Of a stretch of DNA of 54,155 bases, positions 43,428 through 52,070 are shown one piece after another (the stretch's first letter is position 1; each line of letters begins with the position of its first letter). The notes under the pieces were generated by a model. That model ran no database searches. It worked only from the letters and a program-made list of their open reading frames with translations, and had not been told where the DNA came from. The position numbers were made by a program, and so were the translations under genes. Location: positions 1 through 54,155 of the forward strand of contig JABZMB010000005.1 in the NCBI GenBank assembly GCA_015256455.1, read 5' to 3'. The stretch comes from Solobacterium sp. (GTDB lineage Bacteria; Bacillota_I; Bacilli_A; Erysipelotrichales; Erysipelotrichaceae).

Positions 43428-44789
43428 ATGCGTATTGAAAGTGATAACATTCTAGAAACGATTCACATGATTGAAGAAGATTGTCTAGATATTCGTACAG
43501 TCACAATGGGTATCTCTTTACTGGATTGTGCGGATGAAGACATCGATCGCTCGTGCGAAAAGATTTATAAAAAAATTACAACAAAAGCAAAAGATCTAGT
43601 AAAGGTCGCAAAAGATATCTCACGTGAATATGGCATACCTATTATCAATCAACGTGTGTCAGTAACACCGATTGCACTATTACAGAGCGTATCTGGTGGT
43701 GATTGTGTGAAGTATGCAAAGACACTAGATAAGGCCGGTAAAGAGATTGGGATTAATTTTATCGGTGGATATTCTGCGTTGGTACAAAAGGGAATGACAA
43801 AGGGAGATCGTGAACTGATTATGTCCATCCCTCAAGCATTGAAGGAGACAGATATTGTTTGTTCCAGCGTGAATATTGGTTCTACAAAAGCTGGAATTAA
43901 CATGGATGCAGTTAAGGTAATGGGGCAGATTGTTCGCAAATGTGCTGAAGTCACAAAAGATAACAACTGCTTTGGTGCAGCGAAACTTGTTGTATTCTGT
44001 AACGCTGTAGAAGATAATCCATTTATGGCAGGTGCCTTCCATGGTGTATCTGAACCAGATTGTGTCATCAATGTTGGTGTATCAGGACCTGGTGTTGTAC
44101 GAGCTGCTTTACAAAAATTAGGAGAACATGCGAGCATGGATGAAGTTGCGGCTTGCATCAAGCAAACTGCATTTAAGATTACACGTATGGGACAATTAGT
44201 AGGTCGTGAAGCTTCACAACGTTTAAATGTTCCATTTGGCATTGTTGATTTATCACTAGCCCCAACACCTGCAGTAGGTGACTCTGTTGCACAAATCTTA
44301 GAAGAAATTGGTTTGGAAGTTTGTGGTGGACCAGGTACAACTGCAGCACTTGCAATGTTAAATGATGCGGTGAAAAAGGGTGGTGTTATGGCATCCTCTA
44401 GTGTAGGCGGATTATCTGGAGCGTTTATTCCTGTATCAGAAGATGCTGGAATGATTTCTGCAGCAGAACAGGGTATCCTAACAATCGAAAAGTTAGAAGC
44501 GATGACAGCGGTATGTTCCGTTGGCTTAGATATGATTATTGTACCTGGTGATACGACAGCAGAGACACTATCTGCTATAATTGCAGATGAGGCTGCTATC
44601 GGTATGATCAACAATAAGACAACCGCATGCAGATTAATACCAGCAATTGGTATGGATGCAGGGGATAAATTGGTGTTTGGAGGTCTTTTAGGAGAGGGTC
44701 CAATCATGCCAGTTAAGATGACGAAAGCAGATAAACTAATCAATCGTGGTGGAAGAATTCCTGCCCCGATACATAGTTTGAAGAATTAA
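43428..44789 (+). CDS. UPF0210 (PFL/DUF711 family) protein
   Basis: A 453-residue cytosolic protein of the UPF0210 family, length normal. Recognised by NIGSTKAGINMDAVKVMG, CFGAAKLVVFCNAVEDNPFMAG and the glycine-rich GGLSGAFIPVSEDAGM. The biochemical role is not established. Next to its ACT partner at 43150; the ribosome binding site is AGGTGG. Confidence 0.92.
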   Translation: MRIESDNILETIHMIEEDCLDIRTVTMGISLLDCADEDIDRSCEKIYKKITTKAKDLVKVAKDISREYGIPIINQRVSVTPIALLQSVSGGDCVKYAKTLDKAGKEIGINFIGGYSALVQKGMTKGDRELIMSIPQALKETDIVCSSVNIGSTKAGINMDAVKVMGQIVRKCAEVTKDNNCFGAAKLVVFCNAVEDNPFMAGAFHGVSEPDCVINVGVSGPGVVRAALQKLGEHASMDEVAACIKQTAFKITRMGQLVGREASQRLNVPFGIVDLSLAPTPAVGDSVAQILEEIGLEVCGGPGTTAALAMLNDAVKKGGVMASSSVGGLSGAFIPVSEDAGMISAAEQGILTIEKLEAMTAVCSVGLDMIIVPGDTTAETLSAIIADEAAIGMINNKTTACRLIPAIGMDAGDKLVFGGLLGEGPIMPVKMTKADKLINRGGRIPAPIHSLKN

Positions 44790-44804
44790 TACTGGAGGGG
44801 AATT

Positions 44805-46181
44805 ATGTCAGAAAATCAGACAATAAAGGAATTATTAGAAAAAGCAAAACAACGTGATATTGAAGCCGCAAAAGAAATACTTAGACGTATCTCAGATAAG
44901 ATGTACTTTATCACTAGATTATTTGTGGCAGACCATGAGCAGGCCAGAAAAGTGGAACAAGTTGGACTAAAGAAAGTATTCTCAAGCTTAAAGGAAGTAA
45001 CAAATCCTGAGTGGTTTGAATGCTGGGCAGCTGAAAAGGTTCGTAAGGAAGCAATTGCACATGTATTGCCTTTAGAAGAGTCTAAAACTAACAGCAACAT
45101 GTATACAGAAGCTGATGAAATCCCTAATTATATGGCAGTTCTACCAGAAACAGCTGAAGGTAAGAAATACCAAGTATTAGAGATGATGGATAAACTTAGC
45201 ACAGGGGCTAGAGCTGCGTTAGCACTCCACTTATATGATGGTTTATCTGTTGAGGAAAGTGCGAAGTTATTGATGAGCACACCACAATCAGTAATGAGTT
45301 GGTTAACAGAAGCCAAAGATACACTAATGAGCAATGGATTCAACTTAGGAACACTCATCGTGTTAATGGATAAGTTAAATCCAGTATCAGATCGTGCAAT
45401 GGTTCTTAAGATGCAAGATGATCTTGCACTACAATCAGCAGAGGACGATATCCTTAGCGGTGTATTCTCACAACCGGAAGAAACAGTTACACCAGCAGAG
45501 ACACCATCTCTTCCAACAGAAGAGAGTAAGGAAGTAGTATTCCCGGATTTACCATCCACATCAGGTTCTGATGAAAATACAATGCAGATACCAACAGTAT
45601 CTGATGAAATTGAGGATACATTATCACTACCAACAGTAAAGGAAGAACCAACACCAATTTCTCATGAACAAGAAATTCGTTCTTCCGCAACACAAGTCAT
45701 CAAGAAAGAATTATTTGATGAAAATGATGAAGCGGTAGAAGACCTTGAGGAAGAGGAGTCTAAGGGTGGAAGTTTCTTCGTAAAATTCTTGATTGTGATT
45801 CTAACATTAATGTTATTAGCAGGGCTTGGTTGGATTGTATTTGATTCAATGGGTGGAAAGTTTGATTTTAAGTCACTTTTTGGCTCAAAGAATAATACGA
45901 CAAGCGTGGTTGTAAACTCCGATGCGACACCAGAACCTACTGCTACACCAGCAACTCCAGAACCTACTCCAGAAACATTAGGAGAAGTTGAAGTTGTTAT
46001 TGACTCCTTGAATATCCGTGGTGGTGCAGGTACAAACTTTGATGTAGTTGGTTCAGCACAGCGTGGAGAGAAGTTTACAGTTCTCTCAATTGAAAAGACA
46101 AGTGATTATACTTGGTATCAAATTGGTGAAAACAAGTGGCTTGCAGATAAGAACAATCAGTTCTTAACATATCGTAAATAG
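44805..46181 (+). CDS. Sigma-70-like domain fused to membrane helix and extracellular SH3b domain
   Basis: A 458-residue protein with an unusual layout. The N-terminal 185 residues resemble ECF-type sigma regions 2 and 4; ALALHLYDGLSVEESAKLLM followed by PQSVMSWLTEAKDTL reads as a region-4 helix-turn-helix. An acidic, Pro/Thr/Ser-rich linker (about 215-320) follows, then one membrane helix (about 324-346), a short Thr/Pro spacer, and a bacterial SH3 domain (about 393-455; VVIDSLNIRGGAGTNFDVVG). SH3b domains normally bind cell-wall peptides. The layout suggests an envelope sensor whose cytosolic part touches transcription or is degenerate. It has a GGAGGGG ribosome binding site. Confidence 0.82.
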   Translation: MSENQTIKELLEKAKQRDIEAAKEILRRISDKMYFITRLFVADHEQARKVEQVGLKKVFSSLKEVTNPEWFECWAAEKVRKEAIAHVLPLEESKTNSNMYTEADEIPNYMAVLPETAEGKKYQVLEMMDKLSTGARAALALHLYDGLSVEESAKLLMSTPQSVMSWLTEAKDTLMSNGFNLGTLIVLMDKLNPVSDRAMVLKMQDDLALQSAEDDILSGVFSQPEETVTPAETPSLPTEESKEVVFPDLPSTSGSDENTMQIPTVSDEIEDTLSLPTVKEEPTPISHEQEIRSSATQVIKKELFDENDEAVEDLEEEESKGGSFFVKFLIVILTLMLLAGLGWIVFDSMGGKFDFKSLFGSKNNTTSVVVNSDATPEPTATPATPEPTPETLGEVEVVIDSLNIRGGAGTNFDVVGSAQRGEKFTVLSIEKTSDYTWYQIGENKWLADKNNQFLTYRK

Positions 46182-46182
46182 T

Positions 46183-46206
46183 AAAAGAGACCGAAAGGTC
46201 TCTTTT
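46183..46206. terminator. Bidirectional terminator
   Basis: AAAAGAGACC (46183-46192), tetraloop GAAA, GGTCTCTTTT (46197-46206), between the convergent sigma-like and SNF2 genes. Confidence 0.93.
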
Positions 46207-46213
46207 GCTTGGT

Positions 46214-49200
46214 TTAAAGTAGTTCTAATAAATCTTGTCTGGATAGTGTAGCACTAGATACACCTTCACCAGATAGAATACGGTCAGCTAGATTAGATTT
46301 CTCTTTTTGGAGCTGAATGATTCGCTCTTCAATTGTATCTTTGATAATTAAACGGAAGACGTTTACTACATTTGTTTGCCCAATTCGATGAGCGCGATCA
46401 CTAGCTTGATTCTCCACAGCAGTATTCCACCAAGGGTCATAATGAATAACGATATCCGCTGCTGTAAGATTTAAACCAGTACCACCAGCTTTTAATGAGA
46501 TACAGAAGATAGGAACATCATCTGTCTGAAAGGATTCTACCATTTCAGCACGCTCTTTCTGTGGGGTGGAACCGACAAGCTTATGATAACGAATACCTTT
46601 CTTATCAAACTCTTGGGTTAGAGTATCCAGCATAGAAGTGAATTGGGAGAATAGTAAAATCTTATGTCCTTCTTCAATTGCATTTTCTACGATATCTAAG
46701 CAGAGTTCTTTCTTAGCAGAGTTACCTTTGTAGTTATCGTATATTAAGTGAGGATCACAACACAACTGACGTAAACGTGTTAACTCTGCTAAGACCGCAA
46801 TCTTGTTCTCCTTAAATTCTTCATCACTTTGTTTCTGCAACATTAACTTGAGGCGTTGAACACGTGCTTCATAGAGATCCTTCTGTTCATCTTCAAGTTG
46901 ACCGAAATAAACATCTTCAATCTTGTCTGGTAAATCATGCAATACATCCTTCTTACGTCTACGCAGGATAAATGGTGTTACCATCTTTTGCAGTTCTGCT
47001 TCTAAGAACTCATCTTGGTCACGTACAATAGGAAGTTCATAGTTTGTACGGAACTTTTGATAGGAGCCAAAGAATCCCGGAAGAATGAAATCGAAGATAG
47101 ACCAGAGTTCGCTTAATCTATTTTCAATAGGAGTACCTGTTAAGGCAATACGGAAGCTGCTATTGATGGCCTTTACGGATTGTGCGGCTAGTGTAGACGC
47201 ATTTTTAATATACTGTGCCTCATCGATTACCTGACAAGAGAATTCTATCGTACGATAAACATCAATATCACGCTTAAGAGCATCATATGATGTGATTAGG
47301 ATATCATTTTCCAAGGAAGTACGAATCAACTCCTTACGGATATTAGCAAACCCCGAAATCATCGTGTAATGCATATTTGGCATGAATTTATTGATTTCAT
47401 TGGCCCAGTTATACACAAGAGAAGATGGACATACAATGAGTGCACGTTTGCGGTCTTTCCAAGCCGCAAGTAATGAGATGATTTGGATAGATTTACCTAG
47501 CCCCATTTCATCTGCAAGTAATCCGCCTAGATGATTTTCTTTTAGCGCATAGAGCCAACGGAAACCTTTTTTCTGATATGGTCGTAAGATTGGCTCAATT
47601 TCCTGGGGAATAGTGTACTCAATATCCTCAATATCTTTCATGTTACGGATAAGATGCCTAAAGTTTTCCTCTGCTTGGATATCCAAGATAGAAGTCTTTG
47701 ATAATTGATCGAGGTAGGTTGCACGGTAAGCAGGAATATCAATTGTACCACGGGTAAACTGAGCACTACTAAGATTCATTGCGTCTTTAAAGCTTGCAAG
47801 AGCTTGTATATTCTCATCAATATCGACAAACTCACCACTCTTTAGACGGTAGTATTTCTTCTTTGGATCATATTTACTGAGAATCTCATTCAGTTGTTTG
47901 AGATTGATTTGATCACTCACTAGGTTGAGTTGTAATAAGTCATGATTGACGGATACACCAATCGAAATACGTGTTTGACTATGAATCTTTAGTTTCTTGA
48001 GGGATTCAGAGATAAATACATCCGCCTTAGCTTGCATTTCTAAGATGCCAAATTTAATAAAGCGATATACTTTATCGTCATCATCTGTAAGTACCATACG
48101 ATGATTAGATGTGTCATAGGCACTAAACCAAGGTGAGAAGAAATGATCCATATTCTTTTCAAGTAATAAGTCTCGATTGCCTGCATTCTCATTTGGTATG
48201 AATACATTGTATTTACCATGAGAATATATTGCGAAGAGTTCACCAGTGATTAGGTTATCCTGTGGCATATCTAGATATATCTCAAAAGTAGGGACTTCTG
48301 GAAGATATTGTGTAGGATTGAAGCCGTCTGTTTGAACGGTTAAATTCTTTTGTAAGATTGGGAACACATTTTTTGCAAAGGTTGCGATATCATCTTCCGC
48401 AATAAAGATATTTTCTGACTTACCATTATGGAAATAATCGATTAACTTACGGAAAGCTTGTGAGGCTCTGACGTCGCGATAAATTATCTGCCGATTTTCA
48501 TCAAAGAAATATGTATGTTTTTTGCCTGTGATATAAGGTAACACGGTTGTATTAAATTGATATCCATCTTCAACTTTTTCGATAGTAGCATTCATAGAGG
48601 GTTGCCCATCGACTAGAGTATAGGCTTGTAAGATGCCGTAATGTTCTTTGATGTTGAATGGAAGATCCTTGATTGTATCCCAAAAGATATCGATTGCGTA
48701 GGATTTTACGGTTATTGTACGACGAGGTAAATCGGCCGCATGTATCATTCGATATCCTGGCATACTTTGATAAAGAGAATAGGATGTTTCATCATGCACA
48801 TAATCAATTAAATATTGTACAAGCGGACGATATCGTGGATGAAAGGCCTGCAGTGTGTGAGTAAACTCTAAGGATTTACCATATTTTTTACTCTTTTCAC
48901 CATCCATATTCTCAACAAATTCCGAAATATTCTGGATAGAATAGAGATGCTCATTTAGTAAACCAATCTTAAATCCTACTTCAAGAGTGTCAGAACGAAA
49001 CTTTGGGGATATTTCAGGCTCTAGAATGATATTTAGAGGTCTTTCTATGAAGGTGTTTGTGTGTACTTGATAACTAGATAAGAATTCTTTGAATGACTTA
49101 TCAGTATGTTTTTTACGTAAAGAAGGTTCAGGTTGTACTTCATCTCGTTTTACATAGGCAATCAGTACAGCTGCGATATGTTTACAAGGGGTATGGCGGT

Positions 49201-49441
49201 AATCAAAATACTCACAGTCACAGGACATCTTTGTAATCCATTCATTTTGTGGGCTGAGTTCAATATTAACAACATGGACACTATAATACTCTTCACCTTG
49301 AACATTAGCTGTAATTAGTTTGTAATGTTCATCATTTTCAGTGATTTCCATGTTAAAGACATTTGCTTCGGCATACTCCTGCATACCTCTGGCATACATT
49401 TTTTCACCTATAAAGGCACGCACAAATTCAAGTGTTAACAT
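46214..49441 (-). CDS. SNF2-family helicase with N-terminal SWIM zinc finger
   Basis: A 1075-residue Swi2/Snf2-type ATPase that moves on double-stranded DNA. The SWIM finger is C74, C76, C86, H88 (CDCEYFDYRHTPCKH). The SNF2 motor begins at about residue 620: GLLADEMGLGKSIQ (motif I), VIDEAQYIKN (DEAQ in place of DEAH), LTGTPIENRLSELWSIFDF (motif III), SLKAGGTGLNLTAAD (motif V), and RAHRIGQ (motif VI). This is the usual bacterial form (RapA-like but with SWIM). Role in DNA repair or transcription recycling is inferred. The ribosome binding site is GGAGGGG. Confidence 0.93.
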   Translation of the reverse strand: MLTLEFVRAFIGEKMYARGMQEYAEANVFNMEITENDEHYKLITANVQGEEYYSVHVVNIELSPQNEWITKMSCDCEYFDYRHTPCKHIAAVLIAYVKRDEVQPEPSLRKKHTDKSFKEFLSSYQVHTNTFIERPLNIILEPEISPKFRSDTLEVGFKIGLLNEHLYSIQNISEFVENMDGEKSKKYGKSLEFTHTLQAFHPRYRPLVQYLIDYVHDETSYSLYQSMPGYRMIHAADLPRRTITVKSYAIDIFWDTIKDLPFNIKEHYGILQAYTLVDGQPSMNATIEKVEDGYQFNTTVLPYITGKKHTYFFDENRQIIYRDVRASQAFRKLIDYFHNGKSENIFIAEDDIATFAKNVFPILQKNLTVQTDGFNPTQYLPEVPTFEIYLDMPQDNLITGELFAIYSHGKYNVFIPNENAGNRDLLLEKNMDHFFSPWFSAYDTSNHRMVLTDDDDKVYRFIKFGILEMQAKADVFISESLKKLKIHSQTRISIGVSVNHDLLQLNLVSDQINLKQLNEILSKYDPKKKYYRLKSGEFVDIDENIQALASFKDAMNLSSAQFTRGTIDIPAYRATYLDQLSKTSILDIQAEENFRHLIRNMKDIEDIEYTIPQEIEPILRPYQKKGFRWLYALKENHLGGLLADEMGLGKSIQIISLLAAWKDRKRALIVCPSSLVYNWANEINKFMPNMHYTMISGFANIRKELIRTSLENDILITSYDALKRDIDVYRTIEFSCQVIDEAQYIKNASTLAAQSVKAINSSFRIALTGTPIENRLSELWSIFDFILPGFFGSYQKFRTNYELPIVRDQDEFLEAELQKMVTPFILRRRKKDVLHDLPDKIEDVYFGQLEDEQKDLYEARVQRLKLMLQKQSDEEFKENKIAVLAELTRLRQLCCDPHLIYDNYKGNSAKKELCLDIVENAIEEGHKILLFSQFTSMLDTLTQEFDKKGIRYHKLVGSTPQKERAEMVESFQTDDVPIFCISLKAGGTGLNLTAADIVIHYDPWWNTAVENQASDRAHRIGQTNVVNVFRLIIKDTIEERIIQLQKEKSNLADRILSGEGVSSATLSRQDLLELL

Positions 49442-49498
49442 AGCCCCTCCATTTCTTTATCCTTTCATTCTAACATGTACCGTATCGAAATAATATAT

Positions 49499-49504
49499 TA
49501 TACT
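49499..49504 (+). promoter_or_regulatory. -10 box of the TrmR-like gene, leaderless arrangement
   Basis: TATACT ends 6 bases before the ATG at 49511. The in-frame ATG at 49475 lies upstream of this box. No -35 stands out. Confidence 0.4.
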
Positions 49505-49510
49505 GTCTGT

Positions 49511-50101
49511 ATGGATGAAGTTAGATTACAGGAAATACACGATAAAGCACGTAAGGAGCATGTACCAATCATGTTAGATGATGGTATGGAATTCTTGCTG
49601 GAATACATACGTAGCCATGAAGGGATACGTGATATCTTGGAAATTGGAACAGCAGTTGGTTACTCCGCTATTCAGATGGCAAACCTACGTTGGGATATGA
49701 CAATCGATACAGTTGAGATTAATCCTGAAATGTATCATCAAGCTGTAGATAATATCATGCATGCAGGTTTACAAGATAGAGTGCATGCATACTTACAAGA
49801 TGCCTATCAATTTGAAACAAAGAAGATATACGATTTAATATTTATCGATGCCGCAAAGTCACAATATCGCAAGTATATGGAACACTTCTTCAAGAATGCA
49901 AGAAAGGGTACTGTATTCTTCTTTGATAACTTGCAGTTTCATGGCATTGTTGATTGTCCTGAGTTATCACAAAATCGATCTACAGTACAAATGACACGCA
50001 AGATTTTAAAGTTCCGTGAATATCTAAAAACAGATACTCGCTTTGAAACAACATTCCATCTTGATGTAGGAGATGGTATCGCAATTGCAGTGGTAAAATA
50101 A
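49511..50101 (+). CDS. trmR: SAM-dependent O-methyltransferase, TrmR/YrrM-like
   Basis: A 196-residue class I methyltransferase of the caffeoyl-CoA-OMT-like family. It resembles B. subtilis TrmR (YrrM), which methylates 5-hydroxyuridine-34 of tRNA. Visible: ARKEHVPIMLDDGMEFLL, the SAM motif ILEIGTAVGYSAIQMA, VEINPEMY, the metal/active-site region LIFIDAAKSQYRKYME, FFDNLQFHG, and a late VGDGIAIAV. The start at 49511 (MDEVRLQE) fits the family N-terminus and the -10 box at 49499; the longer version from 49475 adds 12 residues with no family match. No ribosome binding site for either. Confidence 0.82.
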   Translation: MDEVRLQEIHDKARKEHVPIMLDDGMEFLLEYIRSHEGIRDILEIGTAVGYSAIQMANLRWDMTIDTVEINPEMYHQAVDNIMHAGLQDRVHAYLQDAYQFETKKIYDLIFIDAAKSQYRKYMEHFFKNARKGTVFFFDNLQFHGIVDCPELSQNRSTVQMTRKILKFREYLKTDTRFETTFHLDVGDGIAIAVVK

Positions 50102-50127
50102 AAGGCTTATCCAAAATTGGGTAAGCC
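50100..50127 (-). terminator. Terminator of the SPFH-zinc-ribbon-TPM cluster
   Basis: GGCTTATCC (50104-50112) pairs with GGGTAAGCC (50119-50127) with one G-U. The T-rich side (TTTTATTTT) is on the minus strand; it may also serve the plus-strand methyltransferase gene. Confidence 0.75.
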
Positions 50128-50136
50128 ATTGTTGTA

Positions 50137-50901
50137 TTAGAAGTGTCCACTTGTATGACCAAATCCACCACCGCTGCTTGAGTGGAAGCCACCACCTCCA
50201 CCGCTACTCTTAGCAGGTGGGTTATAAGTGCGTGTTTCAGAGCGATACAAGTACATATCTTGTGATCTTTGAAGTCTTAGACCGCCTTGTGGTATGTATG
50301 CATATGCTTCGCGTGAAATTCCTTTTGTCTTATGTTTACTTCTAAAGAATAGGATTGTGACAATAGAAATAATGAGTGGAACGATTGCAGTGATACTACC
50401 CTTGATAATATAAGGTGTAACGATAGTACTTGAGCATTCATCAAGGAATACTTTTGCGCCTTCTCCATATTCGTTATATTTTAAGTGATCATATACGACG
50501 GCACTTGCGATATTTTCTCTCGCTCTTGCGTCGAAAATCTTATTTGCCTTCTTACCGTGTACTGTAATATCAAACTTACGGTCTTCCATCGTTAGAGTTA
50601 GCATGATGCCTTCTTTTTCATCACCGATTCCAAGGCCTTCGGAATTGAAGATACTTTCGGAATATTGCTCGATAGTCTGAGAACCGTGAGAATTCATAAT
50701 ACGGATATAGAAACCAATCTTATATTTATCACTGTAGTCTTTTGCGATATTGTTGAGTGCTTGTATTTCTGCATTTGTTAATAAACCATATTCATCGACA
50801 ATGTAATCATTTGCATCTGCTCTTGTTGGTAACAAGAAACTTGGTAACATGCATAACAAGAAAGTAAATGCCGCAACGAGTGCTAGTAATTTTTTCTTCA
50901 T
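50137..50901 (-). CDS. TPM-domain membrane protein, YdjH/YgcG-like
   Basis: A 254-residue protein with a signal peptide (about 1-28), an extracellular TPM domain (about 30-150; YIVDEYGLLTNAEIQALNNI), one membrane helix (about 165-185) and a cytoplasmic tail ending in glycine/serine-rich GGGGGFHSSSGGGFGH. The domain order matches YdjH of B. subtilis. Last gene of a minus-strand trio; the ribosome binding site is AGGAGG. The role is inferred from YdjG/YdjH, which serve as membrane partners for PspA-type stress proteins. Confidence 0.85.
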   Translation of the reverse strand: MKKKLLALVAAFTFLLCMLPSFLLPTRADANDYIVDEYGLLTNAEIQALNNIAKDYSDKYKIGFYIRIMNSHGSQTIEQYSESIFNSEGLGIGDEKEGIMLTLTMEDRKFDITVHGKKANKIFDARARENIASAVVYDHLKYNEYGEGAKVFLDECSSTIVTPYIIKGSITAIVPLIISIVTILFFRSKHKTKGISREAYAYIPQGGLRLQRSQDMYLYRSETRTYNPPAKSSGGGGGFHSSSGGGFGHTSGHF

Positions 50902-50913
50902 AATGCGTACCTC

Positions 50914-52008
50914 CTAAAATGCTAAGAACAGTAGGATACCAATCAATATCATACTGATAAGTAATATGCCGAAGAAGTAAAGAACAGATTTTCCAGCATC
51001 GATTGGCAAGTCATCACCAATCATCTTTCCTGTTTGACCATTCATTGCGAACATGTATGTCTTACCTTGCCATTTTGTAGTAAGCATCCAAACAGGCAGG
51101 AATGCATAGTGCACTTTATCTTCTCGAATATAGATATTTGAACGACGTGGGAATAGAGTGTGATAGCCTCTAACAGTTTCTCGAATTTTATCTGCTGAAG
51201 AAGTACGCATACGTGTATTAACGCGTCCACGATCTTGTTCTGCAGTTACATCGTATCGGTCTGCAAGGTATCCGGTCATATATCCCATTTCAAATGGAAT
51301 CATCTCGTTATAGTTGTATGGTTCAATTGCGTCCATGAATTCATCTGGCATTTTACTAGAACCATCGGCAGGAACACGGTTAAACTGTACGGTTCCTTGA
51401 CGTAGGATGGAGTAGTTTTCGGTAACAGTAACTGTGTAGTCACCCTCACGGTGAGAATGTGAGATTGTACCACGGAAGGCCATGTCTACATCCGCTGTAC
51501 CATCATAGAGCCAGAAGGGTACATATACACCTTTGATATCTTCGATATGGTTACGTTCCTTGAAGGCATCTGGCAATAGTGGTTTTCCACCATAGAAGTC
51601 TGATAACTTCTTGATTGCCTCATCCTTATTCATCTTGAACGGAATCACATAGTCTGGTTTTAATGCACCACTAAACTGTGCTGGAACAATCGTAGGATTG
51701 CCACAGTATGGACAACTTGTTGCAGCAGTATTCTTGTCTGCGATCAACTGTGCTCCGCAAGAAGGGCAGTTGTATGCACGCAAGTTTTGTGCATCTTCTT
51801 CGCTCCATTGTAGCGTGTCTTCAGCGCTATACTCTTTTTGTCCTTCTTCAACAGAAAGAGCTACTTGTTTGTCATAGTGTTCTTCGATTTCGGCAGGAGC
51901 AAAAGTACTTCCGCAGTTACCACATTTTAGTTTTTGCAGCCCTGGGTCAAAGGTAAGAGGACCATTACAATTTGGACATTGGAAATTTGTTAATGCGTTA
52001 TTTGCCAT
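50914..52008 (-). CDS. Double zinc-ribbon membrane protein, YdjG-like
   Basis: A 364-residue protein. Two zinc ribbons are visible: C11/C14/C29/C32 and C82/C85/C100/C103. A long beta-rich middle part follows (VYVPFWLYDGTADVDM, PVWMLTTKWQGKTYMFAMNG), then a C-terminal membrane helix (about 343-362). Such proteins are sometimes labelled 'primosomal N' or 'replication restart' by error; nothing here indicates a helicase. It lies between SPFH and TPM genes, as in B. subtilis ydjI/ydjG/ydjH. The ribosome binding site is AAAGGGG. Confidence 0.85.
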   Translation of the reverse strand: MANNALTNFQCPNCNGPLTFDPGLQKLKCGNCGSTFAPAEIEEHYDKQVALSVEEGQKEYSAEDTLQWSEEDAQNLRAYNCPSCGAQLIADKNTAATSCPYCGNPTIVPAQFSGALKPDYVIPFKMNKDEAIKKLSDFYGGKPLLPDAFKERNHIEDIKGVYVPFWLYDGTADVDMAFRGTISHSHREGDYTVTVTENYSILRQGTVQFNRVPADGSSKMPDEFMDAIEPYNYNEMIPFEMGYMTGYLADRYDVTAEQDRGRVNTRMRTSSADKIRETVRGYHTLFPRRSNIYIREDKVHYAFLPVWMLTTKWQGKTYMFAMNGQTGKMIGDDLPIDAGKSVLYFFGILLISMILIGILLFLAF

Positions 52009-52027
52009 AATATTCCCCTTTCAATTG

Positions 52028-52055
52028 AGAAAAAGAACCCGATAGAACGGGTTCT
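52028..52055 (-). terminator. Internal terminator between SPFH and zinc-ribbon genes
   Basis: AGAACCCG (52034-52041) pairs with CGGGTTCT (52048-52055). On the minus strand it is followed by T5-C-T. It would reduce transcription of the two downstream genes relative to the SPFH gene. Confidence 0.82.
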
Positions 52056-52070
52056 AATCGTTTTGATTGT

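Noticed and set aside
43832..44743. A 303-codon open frame on the minus strand inside the UPF0210 gene
   Set aside because: It lies wholly antisense to a clearly conserved gene, has no ribosome binding site, and its low-complexity Ser/Pro/Ile/Ala content is what the complement of that gene gives.
50914..52008. The zinc-ribbon protein as a primosomal helicase
   Set aside because: No Walker motifs or helicase motifs are present; only zinc ribbons, a beta-rich middle and a C-terminal membrane helix.
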